This document shows positions 44,641-52,907 of a stretch of DNA of 64,000 bases, piece after piece. Below the pieces are notes generated by a model. The model saw only the letters and a program-made list of their open reading frames with translations, ran no database searches and was not told the origin of the DNA. Source of the stretch: DATMBF01 sp035559595 (lineage in GTDB: Bacteria; Bacteroidota; Ignavibacteria; UBA10030); assembly GCA_035559595.1 (NCBI GenBank), contig DATMBF010000006.1, positions 1-64,000 of the forward strand, written 5' to 3'. Positions within the stretch are counted from its first letter, which is position 1. Every line of letters begins with the position of its first letter. Made by a program: the position numbers and the translations under genes.

Positions 44641-44748
44641 AGCTCCTCCATCTTCATCGTGAGCAGTCAATGTATCAGTTTTTTGCCGATTTTCCATTCG
44701 AACCCCCGCATTGCATCCTCCCTCTTCTTCCCGTATCATTTACCACCC

Positions 44749-45564
44749 ATGAAGATTATTCCCATCCAGTCTCTCGATCATCCAGATCTTCAGCCGTACC
44801 GAACCCTTCGCCGACCTCTCGATCACGAACGGCAGGGACTTTTTGTGGGTGAAGGAGAAAAGGTTGTCCGGCGTCTGCTCGAAAGTCCGCTTCTTATCTT
44901 CTCTCTCTTAATGACTCATGAGTGGTACGAACAGCTCAAGGGAGTTCTGAGCTCCAGAAGCGATCAACCCACTCTTTTCCTCGCCGAAAAGAGGCTCGTT
45001 GAATCAATTGTCGGATTTCATGTGCATCAGGGGATCATGGCTGTTGCAAAAATTCCTCAACCATTTGAATTGAACGATGTGCTTGAGAAAGCCAATCGGC
45101 CGTACCTGATCGCTGCGGTGGATGGATTGACGAATTCAGAGAACGTTGGAGTTTTGGTTCGGAATTGCGTTGCGTTTGGAGTGCAAGCGCTGCTGGTGGG
45201 AGAGACCTCAAGCAGTCCGTACTTGCGTCGAGCGGTGCGCAACTCGATGGGCACCGTATTCCGATTGCCGGTCGTGCGAGCCAAGAACCTTGCGGCAGAG
45301 TTACGGCTGACGAGAAAGGAATTTGGAATCCGTTCCTTTGCAGCACACCCGAAGCCGGGGTCGGTCCCGATCTCAAACGCCGACCTCACGAAAGATTGTT
45401 GCCTTGTGTTTGGAAGTGAAGGGGAAGGGATTTCCGAAGCCGTTGTCCAGGCCTGCGACGAGGCGGTAATGATTCCCATGCAGAGGGGAGTTGACTCGCT
45501 CAATGTCGCCAGCGCAAGTGCGGTGGCACTCTATGAAGTGAGAAGACAGAGAAAGATTCTCTGA
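44749..45564 (+). CDS. SpoU/TrmH family RNA 2'-O-methyltransferase
   Basis: The protein has 271 residues from the ATG at 44749; the open frame continues 483 bases upstream but overlaps the divergent barrel gene and is not family-like. An N-terminal substrate-binding domain (GLFVGEGEKVVRRLLE) precedes the SPOUT knot methyltransferase. Its motifs are DGLTNSENVGVLVRNC (motif 1), CLVFGSEGEGIS (motif 2) and IPMQRGVDSLNVASASAVALYE (motif 3, in part). These proteins methylate ribose in rRNA or tRNA with S-adenosylmethionine; the exact target is not determinable. Confidence 0.93.
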   Translation: MKIIPIQSLDHPDLQPYRTLRRPLDHERQGLFVGEGEKVVRRLLESPLLIFSLLMTHEWYEQLKGVLSSRSDQPTLFLAEKRLVESIVGFHVHQGIMAVAKIPQPFELNDVLEKANRPYLIAAVDGLTNSENVGVLVRNCVAFGVQALLVGETSSSPYLRRAVRNSMGTVFRLPVVRAKNLAAELRLTRKEFGIRSFAAHPKPGSVPISNADLTKDCCLVFGSEGEGISEAVVQACDEAVMIPMQRGVDSLNVASASAVALYEVRRQRKIL

Positions 45565-45575
45565 CGCCGGGAATT

Positions 45576-45611
45576 GAACGACGGAGGGTACTTGGCGAGA
45601 CGCCGTCGTTC
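45576..45611 (+). terminator. Possible terminator after the SpoU methyltransferase
   Basis: GAACGACGG pairs with CCGTCGTTC over a loop of about 18 bases, 11 bases after the stop codon. The following sequence (GAGTTTCTCC) is only moderately T-rich, so function as a terminator is uncertain. Confidence 0.4.
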
Positions 45612-45683
45612 GAGTTTCTCCTATCCTCGTTGACTCGGCGGGGCTGCCGTCGTATTCGGGGGATGATTCTCTGCCGCTAAGAC

Positions 45684-45914
45684 TTACACCTTTGCTTTCG
45701 GAGGCGGCAGGGCCCTCGCAACAATCTCCGATTGGAAGCCGCACTCACGGTGCGAACTGTCACAGAACGGTTTGTCTTTACTCTGTCCGCACCGGCAAAG
45801 GGAGATCGCCGTTCGACCTGCTAAATCGAATTTGTTTCCGTTGATATCGTAGAGTTCGAAATCTCCCTCCACCCGAATACTGCCGTGGCTCTTTACAACA
45901 ATCTTTGTCGGCAT
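45684..45914 (-). CDS. CDGSH iron-sulfur domain protein
   Basis: The 76-residue protein carries the CDGSH-type cluster motif CRCGQSKDKPFCDSSH (about residues 41-56). Its three cysteines and one histidine ligate a 2Fe-2S cluster. An N-terminal beta-rich half (KIVVKSHGSIRVEGDFELYD) completes the fold. I use the ATG at 45914; a longer frame overlaps DUF2911. It follows the DUF2911 gene by two bases and is probably cotranscribed. Such small proteins are proposed redox or cluster-transfer factors. Confidence 0.9.
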   Translation of the reverse strand: MPTKIVVKSHGSIRVEGDFELYDINGNKFDLAGRTAISLCRCGQSKDKPFCDSSHRECGFQSEIVARALPPPKAKV

Positions 45915-45916
45915 GG

Positions 45917-46465
45917 TTACTTCGATGATTGTTTCTTCTGATTGTTCTTCACTTTGAAATTTACCCAGACGGTTGTTCTCTCCCACATCAATCTCAACGC
46001 ACCGGACGAGTTGCCATTCTTCTCCAACACCATGGTGAACTTCTCGACCGGCTCCCGCATCGTTCGTTTCCGCATCAGAATCCTTGCCAGATCCATCTCC
46101 TGATTATACACTGTCCCCCACTGCCCTGTTTGCCTGTTGATAATGATCTTCCACTGTTTTTCTGACGGAAGTGTATAAAGTGTGTAGCTACCCTTCGGCA
46201 CTTCAACCCCTTCGATCACCAAATCGGCTTCCGTCACAAAGGCCGTGGCTTCATTCGCTCCTGTCCGCCACACTTTATCAAACGGCACCAGTCCACCCAT
46301 AATCTTCCGCCCCCGCATTGAGGGACGGCCGTAGTTGATGGAGATCCTCTTCCCGTTGAAACTGATTTCAACCGAGTCGCGCGGACTTAACAGCGGCTGC
46401 TGCGCAAGAACAATGTCGACTCCTGCAAGCAACACAATGATTCCCACCAGGAAACGTGTCGTCAC
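45917..46465 (-). CDS. DUF2911 exported protein
   Basis: The 182-residue protein has a signal peptide (MTTRFLVGIIVLLAGVDIVLAQ) and the DUF2911 core: ISINYGRPSMRGRKIMGGLVP...FDKVWRTGANEAT, then GSYTLYTLPSEKQWKIIINRQ and a closing LRLMWERTTVWVNFKV. The family is common in Bacteroidota and relatives and has no established function. The gene heads a two-gene unit with the CDGSH protein. Confidence 0.9.
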   Translation of the reverse strand: MTTRFLVGIIVLLAGVDIVLAQQPLLSPRDSVEISFNGKRISINYGRPSMRGRKIMGGLVPFDKVWRTGANEATAFVTEADLVIEGVEVPKGSYTLYTLPSEKQWKIIINRQTGQWGTVYNQEMDLARILMRKRTMREPVEKFTMVLEKNGNSSGALRLMWERTTVWVNFKVKNNQKKQSSK

Positions 46466-46538
46466 TCAGATCTCTCCTCAGTAATTGGTTCTCTATGAGC
46501 TTAAGGAAAAATGCTGAGTTGTGCAAGAAAATCCCAAT

Positions 46539-47411
46539 CTACATCCGTGGCTCGAGAGGTCTGGCAACAATGATCCCCATTTGCCGCTTGAACGTTTGTA
46601 GGTACTCTGCCAGCGGAAGATCGGTGATTGTCACTTTGAAACCGACATCAGGCGCATGGAGCATGTGCAATCTCTCCTCCTTCCAAACAGCGATACCGGT
46701 GTGGGAAACATCCAAACCTTCGATTGAAGTTGTGATGGCAAGCATGTCACCACCATCGATGTTCTTTTCGATCTCCTTGATTCGATTCTTTGAGATGTGA
46801 AACATCTCCCGCTGCGAAATCTCCTTCTCTTGTTGCTTGATCATCTCCACAAACTCCGGGCGCTCTCTGAGTTGCCGGTACGCCTGAGGGTGGGTGGACA
46901 TGAAGTTAACCGGCTTGAGATACCGTTCTCCTCCAAATTCCCGGGTCATGTTCCGGAGTACACCCTTCTTCCCATTGTCGAAAATCCAGTCCGAAAAATA
47001 ATGCAGTCTGCTTGGATATTGGTCGATAATTCCACCACGATAGCGGATAAACTGAAGTTGGGCTTTATAGTCCTCAAACGATGTTTTGCCGAGCTTCACA
47101 CATCGCGCAAAGACGAGGGCATTCTCGCAGAGGGACACACAATCGAGCCCACGGAGATTCACTACAAGCCGTTCTTCGCCCGGCACTTCGAGCGCGTGAG
47201 CCAGGTAATCTGTCCCAAGAAACGATTTGCCGATTTCAACAACGACCTCGCCTATCGGTCGTTGGAAGAGCGATCTCGAGACCGCACGATCGAACGTCCG
47301 TTTGCAAATTTCCACATCTTCATTCTCAAAGAGCGATGTGAGAACCTGTGGCGTGATGAACACCGCCAGGGCGGATGAGAGGGATTGTTCGATGAATCGC
47401 CGTCTGTTCAT
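46539..47411 (-). CDS. DUF1460 amidase-like exported protein
   Basis: The 290-residue protein matches DUF1460, an NlpC/P60-related family predicted to cleave amide bonds in peptidoglycan. The N-terminus (MNRRRFIEQSLSSALAVFITPQ) is a twin-arginine or Sec-type signal. The catalytic cysteine is in VNLRGLDCVSLCENAL (about residues 92-95 for the LDCVS core), and the partner histidine in GLDVSHTGIAVW. It ends with ADV-like HMLHAPDVGFKVTITDLPL. The gene lies seven bases after the barrel-protein gene's end on the same strand, reading order from right to left being dnaB, barrel, this gene only by proximity reversed; it is the downstream gene. Confidence 0.88.
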   Translation of the reverse strand: MNRRRFIEQSLSSALAVFITPQVLTSLFENEDVEICKRTFDRAVSRSLFQRPIGEVVVEIGKSFLGTDYLAHALEVPGEERLVVNLRGLDCVSLCENALVFARCVKLGKTSFEDYKAQLQFIRYRGGIIDQYPSRLHYFSDWIFDNGKKGVLRNMTREFGGERYLKPVNFMSTHPQAYRQLRERPEFVEMIKQQEKEISQREMFHISKNRIKEIEKNIDGGDMLAITTSIEGLDVSHTGIAVWKEERLHMLHAPDVGFKVTITDLPLAEYLQTFKRQMGIIVARPLEPRM

Positions 47412-47417
47412 TATATC

Positions 47418-48179
47418 CTAAGGAAATACGATGCCGACTCCGAGACCGAGCACAAATCCGGAGTAGTCAAAGTCGATCGACGTTGTGTGCGGCCGAGACT
47501 GACCAAACGTCGTGATTTCTCCGTCGATCGTTCCAACCTTTGCGAAGCGATAGCTTGCCTCGAGCTTTAAAACAACGGCATCGAAAACATTAATCATTGC
47601 GCCAACGCCTGCTCCAACGATAAGCTTGGATTTCCGATACGTTCCTTTTGTGTCGTCGGTGACCTCGGTAATCGGCGCTGGGTCCGTCTCTGAGCGTTTA
47701 GAGGTGTGCGTTTGATACGCCGTGGAGTTTGCGCGTCCGAAGAGGATACCGACATTCAGCTCGGCATACCAATCGAGAAGATCCATCACCGGCTCGAAAT
47801 GCTGCGCAAGCCCCAAAAGCACCGTGGTTGATCCCACAGAGCGAGTCAAAGCAAGTGAGTCCTCCGGTCGTGAAAACGACGTGTGAACTTTGCGGGAGGT
47901 TTCGAGAACGGAGAGGGAAAAAGAGTTATCTCGCTCAAATCGATAGGTGATGCGACCCCCATACGCAAATGCATTCCGTAACGATGGAATTGTCGGAAGT
48001 TCATAGCCGGCACGACGGTAACCCTCAACATCGCTCGCATTGTCACGGTCAACGTTCTTGAAATCGAGGAAGGCATAACCTGCACTTGCCGATACCGACC
48101 ACGATCCTTCTTGACACAAGACAACGGAAGTCGCAACAGAGAGGCAAGCCAACAACGCGGAACTAAAACGGAGGCTCAT
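47418..48179 (-). CDS. Predicted outer-membrane beta-barrel protein
   Basis: The protein has 253 residues from the ATG at 48179, which opens with a signal peptide (RFSSALLACLSVATSVVLCQ). Repeated amphipathic strands follow (WSVSASAGYAFLDF, YGGRITYRFERDNSFSLSVL, LIVGAGVGAMINVF), ending in FDYSGFVLGLGVGIVFP, typical of an OmpA-like or porin-like barrel. The start overlaps the end of dnaB by 17 bases. No specific function is recognised. Confidence 0.72.
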   Translation of the reverse strand: MSLRFSSALLACLSVATSVVLCQEGSWSVSASAGYAFLDFKNVDRDNASDVEGYRRAGYELPTIPSLRNAFAYGGRITYRFERDNSFSLSVLETSRKVHTSFSRPEDSLALTRSVGSTTVLLGLAQHFEPVMDLLDWYAELNVGILFGRANSTAYQTHTSKRSETDPAPITEVTDDTKGTYRKSKLIVGAGVGAMINVFDAVVLKLEASYRFAKVGTIDGEITTFGQSRPHTTSIDFDYSGFVLGLGVGIVFP

Positions 48180-49602
48180 CACCACTTTCTGGGGGAAGCA
48201 TGAGGGTCTCGGCAGGGGCACGGTGGAGGTTTTCGAAACGAGCATAATGCTTTACAAAGGCAAGCTTGACCGTTCCCGTAGGCCCGTTTCGCTGCTTCCC
48301 GATGATAATTTCGGCAATTCCCGCTGTCGATTCGCCAGAGTCAGGATCTTTATCGATGCCGTACATCTCCGGCCGATGTACGAAGATGACCACATCGGCA
48401 TCTTGCTCGATCGCGCCGGACTCGCGAAGGTCGGCAAGCACCGGCCGCTTGTCGCCGCGTGTTTCGACAGCTCGATTGAGCTGTGAGAGAGCAATGACAG
48501 GCACATCGATTTCTTTCGCCAGAGCCTTGAGAGAGCGGGAGATCATCGAGATTTCCTGCTCACGACTCTGCGCATTCTTGGGACCCTGCATGAGCTGAAG
48601 GTAGTCGACAACGATCAGACCGACATTATGTTCGGCCTTTAATCGGCGAGCCTTCGCGCGCAATTCGAGAATGCTCAGCGCAGGTGTGTCGTCGATATAG
48701 ATCTTTGCTTTGTAGAGGCGACCAACGCTCGTGCTGAGTTTGCGCCATTCATCTTCAGGCAATCGTCCGGTCCGCACGCTGTGCGCATCGACTCTCGCCT
48801 CAGCGCAGATCAAGCGCATGACAAGCTGCTGTGTCGACATTTCCAGACTGAAGAATCCCACGGGGACGTTGTGAATCACCGACGCATTTCTCGCCAGCGA
48901 GAGGACAAGTGCGGTCTTCCCTTGACTGGGTCGGCCTGCAACGATAATGAGGTCAGACTTCTGGAACCCGCCCGTATAGTTGTCGAGCTCGGCAAATCCC
49001 GACGGCACGCCGGTAACCCCACTGTGCTTACCGTGGATGCTTTCCAGCAGCTCCATGGTGCTGTGCACCGCGGTGTTCATCGAGATGAAGGTCTTCTTGA
49101 GTCGCTGCTCAGAGATCTGGAAAATCTTTTGCTCAGCTTCATCCAGCAACGCAAGTGCATCTTCGGTGTCTGTGTAGGCACGGGAGATCACTTCCGACGA
49201 GGAGGCGATCAGACCGCGCATCAAGGCCTTTTCCAGCACGATGCGGGCGTGGTACTCAATGTTGGCGCCGGTGGTAACTTTCGTGGTCAGCTCGGTGAGG
49301 TAGTACTCTCCACCGACTTTCTCGAGTTGGCCGCGACGGCGGAGCTCTTCGATGAGCGTGATCAGATCGACCGGCTCGCTTCGTTCGAAGAGCGAGGTCA
49401 TCGACTCAAAAATCATTTGATGCGCTGGCTTGTAGAACATCGACTCGTCGAGGATTTCGATGGCTTTGGCGATAGCCTCTTTCTCAAGAAGCATCGCGCC
49501 AAGAACAGCCATCTCAACATCGACAGCTTGAGGCGGAACACGTCCTTCGCGCTGAGCTTGATCTACCGGAGGTAGTCCAATGATTCGTCGTGGGTCGGCC
49601 AT
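48163..49602 (-). CDS. dnaB: Replicative DNA helicase DnaB
   Basis: The 479-residue protein is the ring helicase of the replication fork. The N-terminal domain begins PPQAVDVEMAVLGAMLLEKEAI (in parts). The RecA-like domain carries Walker A GRPSQGKTALVLSLA (about residues 203-217), GFFSLEMSTQQL, Walker B LIVVDYLQLM and the late VIALSQLNRAVETRGDKRP. No intein is present and the length is normal. The 5' side faces a decayed transporter gene and a short region with DnaA-box-like sequences. Confidence 0.97.
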   Translation of the reverse strand: MADPRRIIGLPPVDQAQREGRVPPQAVDVEMAVLGAMLLEKEAIAKAIEILDESMFYKPAHQMIFESMTSLFERSEPVDLITLIEELRRRGQLEKVGGEYYLTELTTKVTTGANIEYHARIVLEKALMRGLIASSSEVISRAYTDTEDALALLDEAEQKIFQISEQRLKKTFISMNTAVHSTMELLESIHGKHSGVTGVPSGFAELDNYTGGFQKSDLIIVAGRPSQGKTALVLSLARNASVIHNVPVGFFSLEMSTQQLVMRLICAEARVDAHSVRTGRLPEDEWRKLSTSVGRLYKAKIYIDDTPALSILELRAKARRLKAEHNVGLIVVDYLQLMQGPKNAQSREQEISMISRSLKALAKEIDVPVIALSQLNRAVETRGDKRPVLADLRESGAIEQDADVVIFVHRPEMYGIDKDPDSGESTAGIAEIIIGKQRNGPTGTVKLAFVKHYARFENLHRAPAETLMLPPESGDEPPF

Positions 49603-49774
49603 AGCGTTGGAAACAAATTACGGAAGGGCGAGCGTATTAGCAAGAACGAGAAACAGATAACGAAGAAAGCATTACGAAAAATGAGGGCCACTCAAGGTCT
49701 CGAACAGGGTCTCGAACGGCGTTTGAACACCCTTGTCCACATGGTTACAACATTTGCCAACATCTGTTGACAAG

Positions 49775-50233
49775 TTATCCACTTGTGGTTCTGATTACCT
49801 CCAGGTTACTGGACGCAGGAGTTTTCTCCATTTTCGGAAGTGTGAAAGTCTTCCCCTCTCCGAGAAAATGGATGAGCGAAAAGTTGATGATCAGGGGGAT
49901 CGTGAAAACTGTAAGCACACTGCTGACAGCAGTCAGTGAAATCGAAAGCGCCACATCTCCTTTGGCAAGATGGGAAATCAGATTGGATGTCGGTCTGCCG
50001 GGGAGCACAGGCGATGATCATCACGCCGACGGCAGAGCGGCCTCCAGGGGAAGCATCGAAGCGATGAGAAATCCAAGAAGCGGAAGAAAGACCACCTGCC
50101 CAACGACTCCGACCGCAGCGGCTTTCGGATAAACAACAACCCGACGGATGTCGTCGAGTGTGAGACCCATTCCAACCATGATGGCGGCAAGTCCGATCGG
50201 GAGAAACAGAGCCGTGAGAATGTTCGATTCCAT
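49775..50233 (-). pseudogene. Remnant of a bile acid:sodium symporter (BASS family)
   Basis: The minus strand starts intact with LFLPIGLAAIMVGMGLTLDDIRRVVV, the N-terminus of BASS transporters. A frameshift near 50035 moves it to AVGVMIIACAP, and a second near 50005 to PTSNLISHLAKGDVALSISL then TAVSSVLTVFTIPLIINF. These three pieces are consecutive segments of one family protein. After about residue 150 the homology stops, so the C-terminal half is deleted. The gene is doubly frameshifted and truncated. Confidence 0.82.
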
Positions 50234-50294
50234 AAAGAACCCTCAGGTAATGTTGTTTATCGATGAGCCCATTTCACCTCATGAAGAAGTTGCC

Positions 50295-51167
50295 TCATCG
50301 CGCGACTTGTTCCCCAGCCTTCAACTCGTCATAGTGCTTCCGAAAGAGCTGAACATCTTCCCATGCGGGACGCTTCCAATTGGGATTCCGCAACAACGCT
50401 GCAGGATGGTAGGTTACCATCAGCTTGATGCCCCGGTAGTTGTGAACTTTCCCCCGCAACGTTGACAACGATGCATTGGTCTTTAACAACGCCTGAGCGG
50501 CGATGCGCCCCAAACAGAGAATCATTTTCGGCCTGATAATCTCGAGTTGCTTCCAGAGATGGGGCTCACATTTCTCAATCTCATCCGGCAGAGGATCGCG
50601 GTTATTCGGCGGGCGGCATTTCAGAATGTTGCAGATGTACACCTCTTCCCTCTTGAAGTGAATCGCCTCGAGAATTTTGTTGAGCAACTGACCGGCGCGA
50701 CCGACAAACGGCTCGCCCTGTTCGTCTTCGTCAGCACCGGGCGCCTCTCCAACCATTACGACTTCGGCTTTCGGATTCCCGACACCAAAGACGAAGTTCT
50801 TGCGCGTAAAACCAAGAGAGCACTTCGTGCAATTGCAGATCATCGAGTTGAGCTGATCGAGACTTGTCGCCGCAACCCAGGGTTCGTTGGGATACGGAAG
50901 AACAGGCGCATCAGCGACTCCCGACGCTGCAGACTGCTGAGGATGCACCAAAGGATTACCAAACAGATCAACCTGCTGCTGTGGGAAAAGATCCCGTTTC
51001 GTTGCTGCTGGCTTCTCGGTTTGCATCGGTAGTTGTGCCATACTCGTATGGGACTCCTTAGGAGTTGCACTTTCGCCTCTGCGGTATACAATATCCCCGT
51101 AGAGCTCCTTCTGTTGGGCAAGAAACTTCTGAACATTCGTTAAAAGAGATTTCATCTCATCATTCAT
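50295..51167 (-). CDS. Uracil-DNA glycosylase, family 4 (4Fe-4S)
   Basis: The protein has about 290 residues from the ATG at 51167 (GGAG seven bases upstream; the TTG at 51173 is less likely). It removes uracil from DNA. Motif A is GEAPGADEDEQGEPFVGRAGQLL, in parts, with GEAPG at about residues 142-146. Motif B is VTYHPAALLRNP. Iron-sulfur cysteines lie in CNCTKC before motif A and in CNILKCRPP after it. The N-terminal 90 residues are a variable helical region. It lies directly behind the caspase-like gene. Confidence 0.93.
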   Translation of the reverse strand: MNDEMKSLLTNVQKFLAQQKELYGDIVYRRGESATPKESHTSMAQLPMQTEKPAATKRDLFPQQQVDLFGNPLVHPQQSAASGVADAPVLPYPNEPWVAATSLDQLNSMICNCTKCSLGFTRKNFVFGVGNPKAEVVMVGEAPGADEDEQGEPFVGRAGQLLNKILEAIHFKREEVYICNILKCRPPNNRDPLPDEIEKCEPHLWKQLEIIRPKMILCLGRIAAQALLKTNASLSTLRGKVHNYRGIKLMVTYHPAALLRNPNWKRPAWEDVQLFRKHYDELKAGEQVAR

Positions 51168-51169
51168 GA

Positions 51170-52816
51170 TCAATCTCCAAACACAAAACTCAGCGAAAGG
51201 ACCATGAATCCTTCTGAGTCCTCTCCCTCTTCACCACCCAGGAGGTTCAATATGTCATAGGTGAGACGAATAGCCATTCCGAAATCCTGGTCGAATGGAA
51301 TCAGGAATCCAAATCCCGCACCCGCACCGACTCTTCCCTGACCCTCTGCATCCTCAATCGTGGAGACATTGTACGACATCCCCAACAACATCTGCGTTCG
51401 GAAATTCGACGTTGGATCGAAATCGAGAAACATCGACCAGCCCAACTGCGTCAACGTTCGAGTAAGCGTGATGTTCTCCGGCGAGCCAAATGCGGTGAAG
51501 GTCGGCACCGTGACAGGATTCGACCCGTACCCAAAATTCAACATGAAGCCGGATTCCTCATCCCCGGCAAGCGTCATTCGTGCGAGAATTTGATAGCCGG
51601 ACTCTATCCCCTCTACATTCGAGAATGCCAAGCCACCGCCGAACTCCCAACTCGGACTAAGCGGTGCGGTCTGCGGATATGAAGGCTGATATGTTTCCCG
51701 AACCGGTTCGCGGTGTACGACCGCTGGGGGAGGCTCATCTCGAGGAAACGTCACGCGCACAGTGGAGGTCTGATCCGCCCGCACCTGCACTTGCCTGGAT
51801 TCCAACTTCTCCTGACGTCTCAGCAGAACCGTGTGTTCTCCCTCCGGAATCCTCGCAAGCAGGCTTGGCGTTGTTCGACCGGTCTGCTCTCCGTTCAGAA
51901 GAATTTCTGCGCCGGGCGGATCAGACCGTACCTCTATTGAGCCGTACCGGACCGGAGGCGGGACAAGCTCCGTCTTCTCCGGAAGAAGAAAGAGGAAATC
52001 ACCTTCATCGAGCGTAAAGGAAAAAAACTGTGGTGTCTGCCTGCTCATGGTCATGAGTTGAACCCCCAGCTCAAGATAACTTGCGAGCTCGCTTGCACGC
52101 ACGACGCCATCACCATCGGAATCGGCCGGACTGCGCTCCAAGGCTTCCTGTATTTTGAACACAAAGTGTGTCGGGCCGAATTCTGTTCTTCCGAGCATTC
52201 TCTCAGAGTCTCTTCCGGCAACGATGAGCTGTCTGGCTCTTGCTGCAGATGCCAGGGTGACGGAGGGGGAAAAATTCGGTGCAATGGCACCCGTACCACC
52301 AACGCAGGCATTGACCAGCGTCAAGATGTGTTTCGCACGCAGACCATTCAACCATTCGCCCAGGGATTGGAAGGAAATGCCCGTCTGCTGAACCAGTTCG
52401 TCTGTCGTACTCAAAGATTCGTACGGAAGAAGGTATCCCATCGGCGTTCCGTTTGGGAGGTTCAGGGTCCGTGCGTGACCGACGAAAAAGATCACGATAT
52501 TATCCTCCGTCCCTGCACTGGCCAGGGAACGAACCGCATTCTGGATGCCCTGCTTCGTGGCCTGCTGGTTGGTGAGCATGACGAGATTCGATTCCGGAAC
52601 GTTGAACCGTCGGACAAGAAGGTCTTTGATGATCGAAGCATCGGAAAGGGCATAGTCAAGCTTTTGGAGATTCTGATAGTCGTCGATCGCAATGATGAGA
52701 GCCCATGATTGAACGTACGGCTGAATTGACTTTCCCGTCGCCGGATCTTTGAACATACGCGGCTGAGCGAGAAGCGAAGCGGAAAGGAGCGAAAGAAGTA
52801 GAAAACGAGTTACCAT
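51170..52816 (-). CDS. Exported caspase-like protease with PEGA domain and C-terminal barrel-like region
   Basis: The 548-residue protein has a signal peptide (RFLLLSLLSASLLAQP) and a caspase/C14 domain (about residues 36-265). That domain starts SWALIIAIDDYQNLQKLDYA and contains the catalytic histidine in FFVGHART and a candidate catalytic cysteine in LVNACVGG. A PEGA domain (GSIEVRSDPPGAEILLNGEQ, about 293-312) follows, then a C-terminal region with alternating strands (WEFGGGLAF, FMLNFGYGS, AIRLTYDIL) that looks like an outer-membrane barrel. A-GGAG precedes the ATG by eight bases. The domain order suggests surface or periplasmic display; the target is unknown. Confidence 0.85.
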   Translation of the reverse strand: MVTRFLLLSLLSASLLAQPRMFKDPATGKSIQPYVQSWALIIAIDDYQNLQKLDYALSDASIIKDLLVRRFNVPESNLVMLTNQQATKQGIQNAVRSLASAGTEDNIVIFFVGHARTLNLPNGTPMGYLLPYESLSTTDELVQQTGISFQSLGEWLNGLRAKHILTLVNACVGGTGAIAPNFSPSVTLASAARARQLIVAGRDSERMLGRTEFGPTHFVFKIQEALERSPADSDGDGVVRASELASYLELGVQLMTMSRQTPQFFSFTLDEGDFLFLLPEKTELVPPPVRYGSIEVRSDPPGAEILLNGEQTGRTTPSLLARIPEGEHTVLLRRQEKLESRQVQVRADQTSTVRVTFPRDEPPPAVVHREPVRETYQPSYPQTAPLSPSWEFGGGLAFSNVEGIESGYQILARMTLAGDEESGFMLNFGYGSNPVTVPTFTAFGSPENITLTRTLTQLGWSMFLDFDPTSNFRTQMLLGMSYNVSTIEDAEGQGRVGAGAGFGFLIPFDQDFGMAIRLTYDILNLLGGEEGEDSEGFMVLSLSFVFGD

Positions 52817-52907
52817 TGCAGCGGTCTCCTATGAATGAGATTGGGTTCGAATGAATGGATTGAGCCGCGGCTGGAACCGACAGGAGTCCACCAACGGCAT
52901 GGTAAAG

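Noticed and set aside
44266..44748. Upstream extension of the SpoU methyltransferase frame
   Set aside because: It overlaps the opposite-strand barrel gene, and homology only begins at the ATG at 44749.
49603..49800. Possible replication origin at the dnaB upstream region
   Set aside because: Only two imperfect DnaA-box-like sites, no AT-rich unwinding region, and no dnaA, dnaN or gidA nearby.
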